From Hymenobacter crusticola (GTDB lineage Bacteria > Bacteroidota > Bacteroidia > Cytophagales > Hymenobacteraceae), in assembly GCF_002154225.1 (NCBI RefSeq), contig NZ_MTSE01000010.1:62001-126000 (forward strand): DNA of 64,000 nt, read 5' to 3'. Position 1 is the first letter of the stretch, and every line of letters begins with the position of its first letter. Positions 26,645 through 34,581 of the stretch are shown here, piece after piece. A program made the translations under genes and the position numbers. The notes below the pieces were generated by a model, which saw nothing but the letters and a program-made list of their open reading frames with translations, made no database searches and was not told where the DNA came from.

Positions 26645-26734
26645 GAACGCAACCTAGCAAAACGGGCGTCTTGCTTGCGGCAGCTGCACCAAAGCCAATC
26701 GGCGGGGTGCATTCACTTCGCTTTTAAAGCTGCG

Positions 26735-26929
26735 CTAGCTCTTTCCTAGTCCTTTTGCATACCGATACACCATCATAATCATGGCGATGGCCTGAATAGC
26801 TAGCCCAGCCAGCGCAAACAAGCCAGCGCCGCCCACGTTTTGCCGCTTCAGCAAGCCGCCAACTACGACCAAAGCAATACCAGCCAGCAGGAATAAGAAC
26901 AAACGCTGGTAGGAAGGAAATTTTTCCAT
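26735..26929 (-). CDS. Small two-helix membrane protein
   Basis: The 64-aa protein has two hydrophobic stretches, LFLFLLAGIALVVVGGLL and AGLFALAGLAIQAIAMIMMVY, joined by a short basic linker KRQN. This is a common layout of small Bacteroidota membrane proteins of unknown role. The start is the ATG at 26929. A longer overlapping frame in another phase (26724-26954) shows no such pattern and is dismissed. It lies downstream of lpdA, beyond a terminator, so it needs its own promoter. Confidence 0.65.
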   Translation of the reverse strand: MEKFPSYQRLFLFLLAGIALVVVGGLLKRQNVGGAGLFALAGLAIQAIAMIMMVYRYAKGLGKS

Positions 26930-26956
26930 GGTTTAAGAGATGTCTTGTCTTCAACG

Positions 26957-26995
26957 AAAAGCCCTAGCATCCGGCAGCGGATGCTAGGGCTTTTT
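26957..26995 (-). terminator. Terminator of the dihydrolipoyl dehydrogenase gene
   Basis: GCCCTAGCATCCG (26961-26973) and CGGATGCTAGGGC (26978-26990) form a perfect 13-bp stem with a 4-nt loop. AAAA flanks the left and TTTTT the right, so it can act in both directions. It lies 25 bp after the lpdA stop on the minus strand. Confidence 0.85.
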
Positions 26996-27019
26996 ACTTG
27001 ATCAAATAGCCGGAACAGA

Positions 27020-28414
27020 CTACAAGTGAATTACTTCACCATAAGCCGCCGCCGCCGCTTCCATAATCGCTTCCGACATGGTGGGGTGCGGGTGCACAGC
27101 CTTGATGATTTCGTGGCCGGTAGTTTCGAGCTTGCGCGCTACGACTACCTCGGCAATCATCTCGGTTACGTTCGAGCCGATCATGTGGGCTCCTAGCCAC
27201 TCGCCATACTTCTTATCGAAGATAACTTTCACGAAGCCGTCTTTCACGCCGCCAGCGCTGGCTTTGCCCGAGGCAGAGAAGGGGAACTTGCCCACTAGCA
27301 CGTCGTAGCCTTGCTTTTTGGCTTCGGCTTCGGTGAGGCCCACCGAGGCAATTTCCGGCGACGCGTACGTGCAGCCTGGGATGTTCTGGTAGTTGAGCGG
27401 CTCGGGGTGGTGGCCGGTGATGGCTTCCACGCAAATAATACCTTCGGCCGAAGCAACGTGTGCCAATGCCGGACCGGGAATAATATCGCCAATAGCGTAG
27501 ATACCGGGCACGTTGGTGCGGTAAAAGTCGTCCACAATTACGCGGCCACGCTCCGTTTTGATACCTAGCTCTTCGAGGCCAATGTTCTCGATGTTGGTTA
27601 CTACACCGGCAGCCGATAGCACCACGTCACACTCAATTTGCTGGTCGCCTTGGGCAGTTTTCACCGTCACTTTGCAGCCAGGGCCGCTGGTGTCCACCTT
27701 GGTCACTTCGGCGCTGGTCATCACCTTGATCCCCATCTTGGTGAAGGATTTCTCCATTTGCTTGGAAACTTCCTCGTCTTCTACGGGTGTGATGCGGGGC
27801 AGGAATTCTACTACCGTCACTTCCGAGCCCATGGAGCGGTAGAAGTACGCAAACTCAACGCCGATGGCGCCCGAGCCTACCACCACCAAGCGCTTGGGCA
27901 TTTGCTCTAGCGTCATGGCCTTGCGGTAGCCGATGATTTTCTTGTCGTCAATCGGCATAGCGGGCAGCTCGCGCGAGCGGGCGCCGGTGGCCAAGATGAT
28001 GTGCTTGGCTTCCACGGTTTCTTTGCTGCCGTCGGCCTTCGTCACCTCCACTTTGCCCGGGGCGAGCAGCTTGCCCACGCCCGATACCGTTTCGATTTTA
28101 TTCTTTTTGAACAGGAAGTTGATGCCTTTGCTCATGCCATCGGCCACACCGCGGCTGCGCTTGATTACTGCCCCAAAATCGTAGCTCGCGCCCTCGACCT
28201 TCAGACCGTAGTCGGCTGCATGGTTCATGTATTCAAATACTTGAGCACTCTTGAGCAGCGCTTTCGTCGGGATGCAGCCCCAGTTGAGACAGATACCGCC
28301 GAGCGACTCCCGCTCTATCACGCCTACTTTCAGCCCGAGCTGCGAGGCCCGAATAGCCGCTACGTAGCCGCCGGGGCCGCTGCCGATAACGACCAGGTCG
28401 TATTGCAATGCCAT
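27020..28414 (-). CDS. lpdA: Dihydrolipoyl dehydrogenase
   Basis: The 464-aa protein is a flavoprotein disulfide reductase. The N-terminal FAD fold GSGPGGYVAA (11-20) is followed by the redox-active disulfide GGICLNWGCIPTK (C42, C47). The NAD fold VVVGSGAIGVEFA follows, and the C-terminal dimer interface has the catalytic HPHPTMSEAI. It is the E3 subunit of pyruvate/2-oxoglutarate dehydrogenase complexes and reoxidises lipoyl groups. No E1/E2 genes are adjacent. A TATCTTTG box lies about 70 nt upstream. Confidence 0.96.
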   Translation of the reverse strand: MALQYDLVVIGSGPGGYVAAIRASQLGLKVGVIERESLGGICLNWGCIPTKALLKSAQVFEYMNHAADYGLKVEGASYDFGAVIKRSRGVADGMSKGINFLFKKNKIETVSGVGKLLAPGKVEVTKADGSKETVEAKHIILATGARSRELPAMPIDDKKIIGYRKAMTLEQMPKRLVVVGSGAIGVEFAYFYRSMGSEVTVVEFLPRITPVEDEEVSKQMEKSFTKMGIKVMTSAEVTKVDTSGPGCKVTVKTAQGDQQIECDVVLSAAGVVTNIENIGLEELGIKTERGRVIVDDFYRTNVPGIYAIGDIIPGPALAHVASAEGIICVEAITGHHPEPLNYQNIPGCTYASPEIASVGLTEAEAKKQGYDVLVGKFPFSASGKASAGGVKDGFVKVIFDKKYGEWLGAHMIGSNVTEMIAEVVVARKLETTGHEIIKAVHPHPTMSEAIMEAAAAAYGEVIHL

Positions 28415-28480
28415 GTTACTTGTCTTGAAGAGAACAGATTAGAAAAGAAAACCGCGCCGGGCCAGGGCCGGGAGGCGCGA

Positions 28481-28488
28481 CAAAGATA
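28481..28488 (-). promoter_or_regulatory. -7 promoter box of lpdA
   Basis: On the minus strand TATCTTTG lies 66 nt upstream of the lpdA ATG. Confidence 0.5.
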
Positions 28489-28639
28489 ACCAGGGTTTGC
28501 TACCCACCATAACCTAGGGTTGGCGGCTATTGTTAAGGACTTGGCAAAGTAGAAATGCGAAATACTTACCCCCTTCAAACAACCGCGCTACGTAGAAAGT
28601 GCAACCCGGCTACCGGTGCCCCTTCCTGACCATACCACA

Positions 28640-28861
28640 ATGAAACACTCTTTACTTACGCTACTTTTTGGGCTTGCTACCTTGCTGCTCACTACGCAGT
28701 GCGCCACCACCATCGAAACCGAAAAACCTAGCTTAGAGGCTCGGCGTGCCCTTCTTTCGGAAAAGCAAGAGCCCCGCGTCCGCGACTCCGTTGGTATCGA
28801 CACCACCGGCGCCTCTGCTACCGCCCCAGATGCGAAGGTTTCGGCTACCGAGCAGCCGTAG
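28640..28861 (+). CDS. Small lipoprotein of unknown function
   Basis: The protein has 73 aa from the ATG at 28640. The signal peptide MKHSLLTLLFGLATLLLTTQC ends in a plausible lipobox (TTQC, slightly off consensus). The short mature part is charged and disordered (KPSLEARRALLSEKQEPRVRD), with Thr/Ala-rich ends. No family was recognised. It ends 17 bp from the convergent reductase gene. Confidence 0.62.
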   Translation: MKHSLLTLLFGLATLLLTTQCATTIETEKPSLEARRALLSEKQEPRVRDSVGIDTTGASATAPDAKVSATEQP

Positions 28862-28878
28862 CTTCTAATAACTTCTCG

Positions 28879-30120
28879 CTACAGCTTACCGCCAAACAGC
28901 AGCTTCAAGTAAAAGCTAGGTTGGCGCAGCCGCTCGCGCAAATCGAGGTCGACGAACATGCTTGACAGCGTCGCGGCCAAAGTGGGGTTGTTGGTGGCCC
29001 GATTCGCGATGAAATTGAATAGCCAAGGATAGTTCAGGAGCCGCTGCATGGCGTGGCTCAGGCGCAGCTCCTGCCCGAGCCGGCGGTATACGGCCGCATC
29101 ATACTGGCGCAAGAAGCTAGGGGCGACATTATTTGCCGCTAGCGCTTGCGCTGCCCAATCGGCCGCGTGCCGCCCGCTGACCATCGCGTGGCTGATGCCC
29201 TCGCCGGTGAACGGATCGATGAGGGAGCCTGCGTCACCCAGGAGCATATACCCCTCGCCCGACAGTGCCCGCCGCTTCGAGCCGAGCGGCAACCCAAAAC
29301 CGCGCACCGGACCTAGCCGCTCAGCCGTGGCAAAACGGTCTTTCAGCGCGGGGTGCGTGGCGAGTATTTCATGGAGCCGCTCGCGCAGATTTATTTTCTT
29401 GCTCGATACGGCCGCCGTTAGCATGCCCACCCCGACGTTGGCTTGGCCGTTAGGCAAAGGGAAAATCCAGAGGTAGCCGGGCAAAAATTCTTCGAGAAAG
29501 TGTAGTTCGATGAAGCTCGCCGGATTCAGGCCCGTTACGCCCTGGTAGTAGGTGCGCAGGCCAGCGCAGTGGTGCGCCGGCTCCAGCGCGTGCCCCGCCA
29601 CCTGACGCACAAACGCCGACTGCGCACCGTTGGCAACCAGCAACAGCTTAGCCGAAATTTCTACGGCGCCATCGGTCGAAGCTAGGTTCCAACGGCCGGC
29701 AGCGGTACGCTCGTGACGCGTGATATCGACGCCTTCTAGCAGCTCAATTTCGGGGCGGCGACGCACCTCTTCAAGTAGAAAGTTGTCGAAGTCGAGGCGC
29801 TTGGCTACGTGGCCTACTACGTCGGTGCTGCCGCCGGTGGGCTTAAACGGGATACTAAGTCGGCGGCCATTGGGGGCAAAGAAGTCGATGCCCCAGGCGG
29901 GCACTTGCATGGGCGAGGCAGCTAGCTTGCCAGGCAAATCGGCGCCGATGCGGCGTAGCTCCATCACTACTTTGCCACTGAGGGCATCGCCGCAGATCTT
30001 ATCCCGCGGAAAAGTGGCGCGGTCTACGAGCAGGCAACGCTGGCCGGCGTTGGCGAGGTGTAGGGCGGCCGTGGCGCCACCTGGCCCGGCCCCCAGAATG
30101 CAGATGTCGACTTCACGCAT
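28879..30120 (-). CDS. Geranylgeranyl-reductase-family FAD oxidoreductase
   Basis: The 413-aa protein has the FAD dinucleotide motif GAGPGGATAALHLA at residues 10-23, the family segment DRATFPRDKICGDALSGKV, and the second FAD motif YMLLGDAGSLIDPFTGEGISHAM. This is the geranylgeranyl reductase (ChlP-like) or lycopene-cyclase-like flavoprotein group. In non-photosynthetic Bacteroidota these may act on isoprenoid lipids or menaquinone; the substrate cannot be told here. It is divergent from fabG, with a degenerate inverted repeat between them. Confidence 0.88.
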   Translation of the reverse strand: MREVDICILGAGPGGATAALHLANAGQRCLLVDRATFPRDKICGDALSGKVVMELRRIGADLPGKLAASPMQVPAWGIDFFAPNGRRLSIPFKPTGGSTDVVGHVAKRLDFDNFLLEEVRRRPEIELLEGVDITRHERTAAGRWNLASTDGAVEISAKLLLVANGAQSAFVRQVAGHALEPAHHCAGLRTYYQGVTGLNPASFIELHFLEEFLPGYLWIFPLPNGQANVGVGMLTAAVSSKKINLRERLHEILATHPALKDRFATAERLGPVRGFGLPLGSKRRALSGEGYMLLGDAGSLIDPFTGEGISHAMVSGRHAADWAAQALAANNVAPSFLRQYDAAVYRRLGQELRLSHAMQRLLNYPWLFNFIANRATNNPTLAATLSSMFVDLDLRERLRQPSFYLKLLFGGKL

Positions 30121-30131
30121 GAGTAAGAGCT

Positions 30132-30247
30132 GTTAGCCGGTAGCCATTAGCGGCTAGCTTCTCAAACAAAACAGCGCTGCAAGCTACGCACTTGATTGCT
30201 TTGCCCAGACTTTAGGCGAAAGCCAGCGCTAATGGCTATCGGCTAAC
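30132..30247. repeat. Degenerate inverted repeat pair with TTAGC-like units
   Basis: Arm 30132-30152 (starts GTTAGCCGGTAGCC) and arm 30227-30247 (ends GGCTATCGGCTAAC) are inverted copies with 20 of 21 positions matching, separated by 74 nt. The units repeat loosely with an 8-bp period. They fill the divergent region between the reductase and fabG genes. Confidence 0.6.
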
Positions 30248-30259
30248 AACTCCATTTAC

Positions 30260-30267
30260 TACCTTCG
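30260..30267 (+). promoter_or_regulatory. -7 promoter box of fabG
   Basis: TACCTTCG ends only 4 nt before the fabG ATG at 30272, so the transcript is probably leaderless. Confidence 0.5.
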
Positions 30268-30271
30268 CCGC

Positions 30272-31021
30272 ATGACAAAACTGCTCGACGGAAAAACCGC
30301 CCTCGTCACGGGCGCTTCCAAAGGAATTGGCCGCGCAATTGCGGCGCATTTCGCTCAGCTAGGTGCCAACGTGGCGTTCACTTACCTTTCCAGCGTGGAA
30401 AAAGGCCAGCAGCTCGAACAGGAACTGGCGGCGCACGGCACTAAAATCAAGGGCTTCCGCTCCGACGCTTCCGACTACGCCCAGGCCGAAAAGCTGGTCG
30501 ACGACGTGGTGGCCGAGTTTGGCAAGCTGGATATTCTGGTAAACAACGCCGGTATCACGCAAGACGGCCTGCTCATGCGCATGAGCGAGCAGCAGTGGGA
30601 CCAGGTGCTGAACGTAAACCTCAAATCGGTGTTCAACCTCACCAAGGCTGCTACCAAGCCGATGATGCGCGCCAAAGCTGGCAGCATCATCAACATGACC
30701 TCGGTGGTGGGCATCAAAGGCAACGCGGGGCAGGCCAACTATGCCGCCTCGAAAGCGGGCATCATCGGCTTCACCAAGTCGGTGGCGCTGGAGCTAGGTT
30801 CGCGCAACATTCGCTGCAATGCTATTGCGCCTGGCTTCATCGAAACCGAAATGACGGGTATCCTCGACCCCAAGCAAGTGGACGAGTGGCGCAAAGCCAT
30901 TCCGCTGAAGCGTGGCGGCTCGCCGGAAGACGTGGCCAAGGCTACCGCTTTCCTAGCTTCCGACGATTCGGCCTACATTACGGGCCAGGTGTTGCAGGTT
31001 GATGGCGGCATGCTGACCTAG
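30272..31021 (+). CDS. fabG: 3-oxoacyl-[ACP] reductase
   Basis: The 249-aa protein is a classical short-chain dehydrogenase. The NADP motif TGASKGIG is at 13-20, NNAGI at 91-95, the catalytic triad is S144, Y157 and K161 (NYAASKAG), and IAPGFIETEM follows. The C-terminal GQVLQVDGGM is typical of FabG. It reduces the beta-keto group in fatty acid synthesis. Other fab genes are not adjacent, but the length and motifs favour FabG over other SDRs. Confidence 0.93.
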   Translation: MTKLLDGKTALVTGASKGIGRAIAAHFAQLGANVAFTYLSSVEKGQQLEQELAAHGTKIKGFRSDASDYAQAEKLVDDVVAEFGKLDILVNNAGITQDGLLMRMSEQQWDQVLNVNLKSVFNLTKAATKPMMRAKAGSIINMTSVVGIKGNAGQANYAASKAGIIGFTKSVALELGSRNIRCNAIAPGFIETEMTGILDPKQVDEWRKAIPLKRGGSPEDVAKATAFLASDDSAYITGQVLQVDGGMLT

Positions 31022-31054
31022 GTTTTCTTTTTTATTTCTGAACAAGAATGCAAC

Positions 31055-31107
31055 GTGTCGGGTTGTTAGGCCTTGGTTAAGAGGGCCTGACGGCCCGACA
31101 CTTCCTT
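31055..31107 (+). terminator. Hairpin after fabG
   Basis: GTGTCGGG (31055-31062) pairs with CCCGACAC (31094-31101). The next ten bases of each arm also pair if G-U pairs are allowed, giving about 18 bp with an 11-nt loop. The wobble pairs favour plus-strand RNA. TTCCTTT follows. Confidence 0.6.
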
Positions 31108-31113
31108 TATACA

Positions 31114-31213
31114 GTAGCGCGAAGCGCTGCCTCGCGCTACCGTTGAATAGGTACGCTTGCAACAACCTAGGTGCAAGTTGTTCAACGATCCGCGAGGCAG
31201 CGCTTTGCGCTAC
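31114..31213. repeat. Long inverted repeat, GTAGCGCGAAGC family
   Basis: Arms 31114-31136 and 31191-31213 match at 22 of 23 positions. Inside are CGTTGAA/TTCAACG and CTTGCA/TGCAAG pairs around CCTAGG. It lies between fabG and the MFS gene. The first 12 bases, GTAGCGCGAAGC, recur in the element at 50616-50733. Confidence 0.7.
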
Positions 31214-31244
31214 ATCCCGCTACGGCTATAATCAATTTGCTTTC

Positions 31245-32423
31245 ATGAACTCCAAACGCTCCCTCATTCCCCTCACGCTAGGCGGACTCGGCATCGGTAT
31301 GACCGAATTTGTCATGATGGGTATTCTGCCGGATATCGCCCACGCCATGCACATTTCCATTCCGACGGCGGGGCACTTCATTTCGGCTTATGCCTTGGGT
31401 GTGGTGGTAGGGGCGCCGCTGCTGGTAGCTCTCACGGGCAAGCTGCCGCCCAAGCAGATCCTGGCCCTGCTGATGGGGCTGTTTGCGCTGGGAAATGCGT
31501 TATCAGTGCTGGCACCTAGCTATCATATCATGCTGCTGACGCGGTTTATTTCTGGTTTGCCGCACGGTGCATTCTTTGGTGTGGGCGCCGTAGTAGCGGG
31601 GCGCTTGGCAGCGCCGGGCAAAGAAGCGCAGGCCGTCTCCATTATGTTTGCGGGCCTTACCATTGCCAACATCATCGGCGTCCCGATTGGCACCTACCTA
31701 GGTCATAACTTCAGCTGGCGAATTCCGTTCGTGCTAATCGTGGTGGTGGCCTTACTCACGGTGGTGAGTGTGCGCCGCTTGCTCCCCGATTTGCCGGCCA
31801 AGAACACGCGCCTGCAAGATGAGTTTCACGCCTTTACTAAGCTGGAACCCTGGATGATTATTGCCATTACGGTGCTCGGCAATGGTGGCTTTTTCGCGTG
31901 GTTTAGCTACATCGTGCCGCTGTTCACGGAGGTGACGGGCTTCAGCAACAATGCCGTTACCTTCCTCATGGTGCTGGCCGGCGTCGGTATGGCACTGGGC
32001 AACTTCCTAGGTGGCTGGCTCACCGACCGCATGTCGCCGCTACGGGCTACCACGTGGCTGCTCATGGCCATGACGACGGCGCTCCTCGCTATTCCTTTAG
32101 CGGCTCATTACCAAATTCCTACTGTCCTGATGACCATCCTGACCGGTGGCCTAGCTTTCTCCACGGCAGCGCCTATCCAAATGCTCATGATCCGGGCGGC
32201 GAAGGGTTCCGAGATGCTGGCTTCCTCGCTGAGCCAATCGGGTTTCAACACCGGCAATGCCCTCGGCGCCTACCTAGGTGGTCTGCCGATTGCGGCGGGC
32301 CTAGGGTACACGTCGCCGGAGTGGGTCGGGGCGGTGATGGTAGCGGGCGGCATTCTGTTTTGCATAGCGCTGGTTCTTCGGCGGCGGAAGCAGGTGCAGC
32401 AGCCGGAGTTGGTGGCAGCCTAA
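31245..32423 (+). CDS. MFS transporter, AraJ-like
   Basis: The protein has 392 aa from the ATG at 31245. The in-frame extension upstream runs through the inverted repeat and is not coding. Twelve membrane segments are expected; the first block LTLGGLGIGMTEFVMMGILPDIAHAM and the loop GRLAAPGKEAQAVSIMFAGLTIANIIGVPIGTYLG are typical of AraJ/YdhP-type drug-H+ antiporters. It sits in the inner membrane as an exporter of sugars, arabinose-like compounds or drugs; the substrate is uncertain. Confidence 0.9.
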   Translation: MNSKRSLIPLTLGGLGIGMTEFVMMGILPDIAHAMHISIPTAGHFISAYALGVVVGAPLLVALTGKLPPKQILALLMGLFALGNALSVLAPSYHIMLLTRFISGLPHGAFFGVGAVVAGRLAAPGKEAQAVSIMFAGLTIANIIGVPIGTYLGHNFSWRIPFVLIVVVALLTVVSVRRLLPDLPAKNTRLQDEFHAFTKLEPWMIIAITVLGNGGFFAWFSYIVPLFTEVTGFSNNAVTFLMVLAGVGMALGNFLGGWLTDRMSPLRATTWLLMAMTTALLAIPLAAHYQIPTVLMTILTGGLAFSTAAPIQMLMIRAAKGSEMLASSLSQSGFNTGNALGAYLGGLPIAAGLGYTSPEWVGAVMVAGGILFCIALVLRRRKQVQQPELVAA

Positions 32424-32495
32424 GTTCCAACAAAGGCAGGAGGCTGTTTCAAGGATTCACCAAAAACAGCTTCCGCTTTGTTGATTGGTATCTCT

Positions 32496-33644
32496 CTACT
32501 CCGGCTTCACTTCTTTGAAACCCATCTGCTTTACTTCCTCGCTCGACAAGTTCTTCACTTCCGAAATCACGGATATATCTGATTTCTGCACCAGGTTGGT
32601 GGCTTTACTCTCAGTTGCTGCGGGTTGCGCTTGCGCAGAGGCCGTTACCTGAGAAGCTCTGGTTTGAACCTCGACGGTTTCGGCTTGCAGGCGCGTGACT
32701 TTCTTCTGCGCCGTCATTAGCTCATCTTTGAGGTTATTTACCTGCGCCCGGTACTCGTCGGCTACTACGCGCTGACTTCTTAGCATTTCCTGCATTTCGG
32801 CCACGCGATTTTTCAGCTCGTTGGCTTCGGCGCGGGCCGCGTTCAATTCGCTTTCGCGCATGCGGCGCTCCTGCTCAGCTCTGTCTACCACCATCTTCTC
32901 CTGCTGCACCTGCTGGCGCACAGCTAGCTCGCTGTTGCTGATCAGGTTGTCGCAGTTCTTGGTCATGAGCAAGTTGGTGAGGCTCACTAAGTCCACCGAC
33001 ACGACGTAATCCGTCTTGAACTGATCGGAGGAGTTGTACACCTTGCCGCCCGCGCTGAATACAGTGCCGCTAATGCCGGCCTCTGTATTAATTTCTTGGT
33101 AAGTGCGGCTATGCACGCTCGTTACTTTCGCCGACCGGATATAGTAGATTTTCTTCTTAATCTCCTTATCAACGTTCTTGGCGGCTCGGCAAATATCTAG
33201 GTACGGAATCGAGGTTTCGGGCACCAACACGCCGTTCACGTCCGTCAGAATGACCTCCACAATGGACGCGGTAGACGCCGCCACCGAGGCCACCATATAG
33301 CTGCCGTTCATGGCCGAAGCCGAGCTGATTTTGGAGTTGTACAGCACATCCGACAGCGTAGAACTGCGCAAAGGCGGCTCCCCCGACTTAATGTATTGCC
33401 CGATGATGCTCGCCTTGTCCTTGTCTTCTAGTAAGATAAGGCAACCCACCAAGTCTTCAATCTTGTTGCGGTACATGGCCAACCCCTTGATAAAGGTTCG
33501 GTCGGTGTAGTCGCGGGGGAAATGTGCGTTTAGCGTGGAGCCCCCATCGCTGAGCTTTACCCGCACGATGCGTTGCGCACGGGCTGGATTGTGGGCGAAA
33601 ATGAAACCTAGGGTTGCTAACAGAATAAATAATACTTTTTTCAT
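32496..33644 (-). CDS. Secreted coiled-coil protein of unknown function
   Basis: The 382-aa protein has a cleavable signal peptide (MKKVLFILLATLGFIFAHNPARA). The first 220 mature residues are a mixed domain with LILLEDKDKASIIGQYIKSG and KKIYYIRSAKVTSVHSRTYQEI. A coiled coil spans about residues 235-325 (heptads in RRMRESELNAARAEANELKNRVAEMQ), then a disordered tail ends at EEVKQMGFKEVKPE. I do not recognise the family. It may be a periplasmic structural protein. A TATTTTTG box lies 65 nt upstream. Confidence 0.72.
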   Translation of the reverse strand: MKKVLFILLATLGFIFAHNPARAQRIVRVKLSDGGSTLNAHFPRDYTDRTFIKGLAMYRNKIEDLVGCLILLEDKDKASIIGQYIKSGEPPLRSSTLSDVLYNSKISSASAMNGSYMVASVAASTASIVEVILTDVNGVLVPETSIPYLDICRAAKNVDKEIKKKIYYIRSAKVTSVHSRTYQEINTEAGISGTVFSAGGKVYNSSDQFKTDYVVSVDLVSLTNLLMTKNCDNLISNSELAVRQQVQQEKMVVDRAEQERRMRESELNAARAEANELKNRVAEMQEMLRSQRVVADEYRAQVNNLKDELMTAQKKVTRLQAETVEVQTRASQVTASAQAQPAATESKATNLVQKSDISVISEVKNLSSEEVKQMGFKEVKPE

Positions 33645-33708
33645 GCGCTAACTATCGGAGCCGCCTTGACCTTGGGTTCTTTGCACTAAGCAAGTTCCTG
33701 TCTACAGA

Positions 33709-33716
33709 CAAAAATA
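33709..33716 (-). promoter_or_regulatory. -7 promoter box of the coiled-coil protein gene
   Basis: On the minus strand TATTTTTG lies 64 nt upstream of the ATG at 33644. Confidence 0.4.
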
Positions 33717-33851
33717 CGCAATACAAAAGCAGTTCCATAAGCCATTTGGCGGCCACCATACCCGGTTAGGAATCGCTCAATTTTCTCAATACGCTTACTA
33801 GCGAAGTTCGGAATCAAAGCGCCAGAGCCGAACCTGGCTCATTGCTATAGA

Positions 33852-34397
33852 TTATCTTCCAAACAGCCGTTTGCGTAGCACCTCAAATCCACTAAATGAG
33901 TCATGGACATCCCAGTAAGTGACTTGCAAATCATCTCTCCGCGCTTTTTTAACCTGATAGTGGTTGCCCGCATTGCTCATCGTCATGCCATTGTCTTTAA
34001 GGTTCTCCAACAAAAGCGCTTGTATGTACTGCTTAATACTAGTTTCCTCCTCCATCTGAAGCAGCCGTTGCTTTTTAAAGACAAGCTTTACCCTAGGTTG
34101 AGGACATTGGGTACTATCCACAAACCACGCGGCGGTGAGCGGCAGCGATTCCCAATCAGGAGAGTTGCGCAGTTGTACTCGCTCCTGCTCTTGCATATAC
34201 ACCTTAATTATTTCATGGTGACCACCAAACTCACCGCATTCCGAATAATCAGCAGCTAGCAAGAGCGTATCGTAGCGAAGATTACCAAGCAAATGCTTGG
34301 GCGGACTGCTTGGTTTGCGTTGAGAGATGCACCTGTTTGGCAACAGTGCGCACAGACTAAGCGTTGCTAATAATAGCCTAAAACCTAGCTTCCACAT
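33852..34397 (-). CDS. Exported protein of unknown function
   Basis: The protein has 181 aa from the ATG at 34397; an ATG at 34430 would add 11 residues before the hydrophobic segment. The N-terminus MWKLGFRLLLATLSLCALLPN looks like a signal peptide, with no clear lipobox. The mature part is hydrophilic, with a few scattered cysteines (YSECGEF, STQCPQ) and a basic C-terminus (EVLRKRLFGR). No family was recognised. The base composition is more AT-rich than most genes here, which could mean a recently acquired or fast-evolving gene. Confidence 0.6.
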   Translation of the reverse strand: MWKLGFRLLLATLSLCALLPNRCISQRKPSSPPKHLLGNLRYDTLLLAADYSECGEFGGHHEIIKVYMQEQERVQLRNSPDWESLPLTAAWFVDSTQCPQPRVKLVFKKQRLLQMEEETSIKQYIQALLLENLKDNGMTMSNAGNHYQVKKARRDDLQVTYWDVHDSFSGFEVLRKRLFGR

Positions 34398-34498
34398 ACA
34401 GACAAAGACGTTAGCACTACGTTGATCCATTCATTATAATAGCACTTCAGCCCAAGATAACGACCTAGCTTTCTACACTCGCTTCGCCCGCAACTTCC

Positions 34499-34506
34499 TA
34501 CCTTCG
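34499..34506 (+). promoter_or_regulatory. -7 promoter box upstream of the VWA-like gene
   Basis: TACCTTCG lies 75 nt upstream of the TTG start at 34582 and matches the fabG box exactly. Confidence 0.4.
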
Positions 34507-34581
34507 CCGGGGCTCCTTTGCCTGCAAGCAACTATGCAGGGCCAACTGGGGTTCTTATCGCTCTAGCTATCCAACTCGCCT

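Noticed and set aside
31143..31244. Upstream extension of the MFS gene
   Set aside because: It runs through the 31114-31213 inverted repeat; the ATG at 31245 gives a normal MFS N-terminus.
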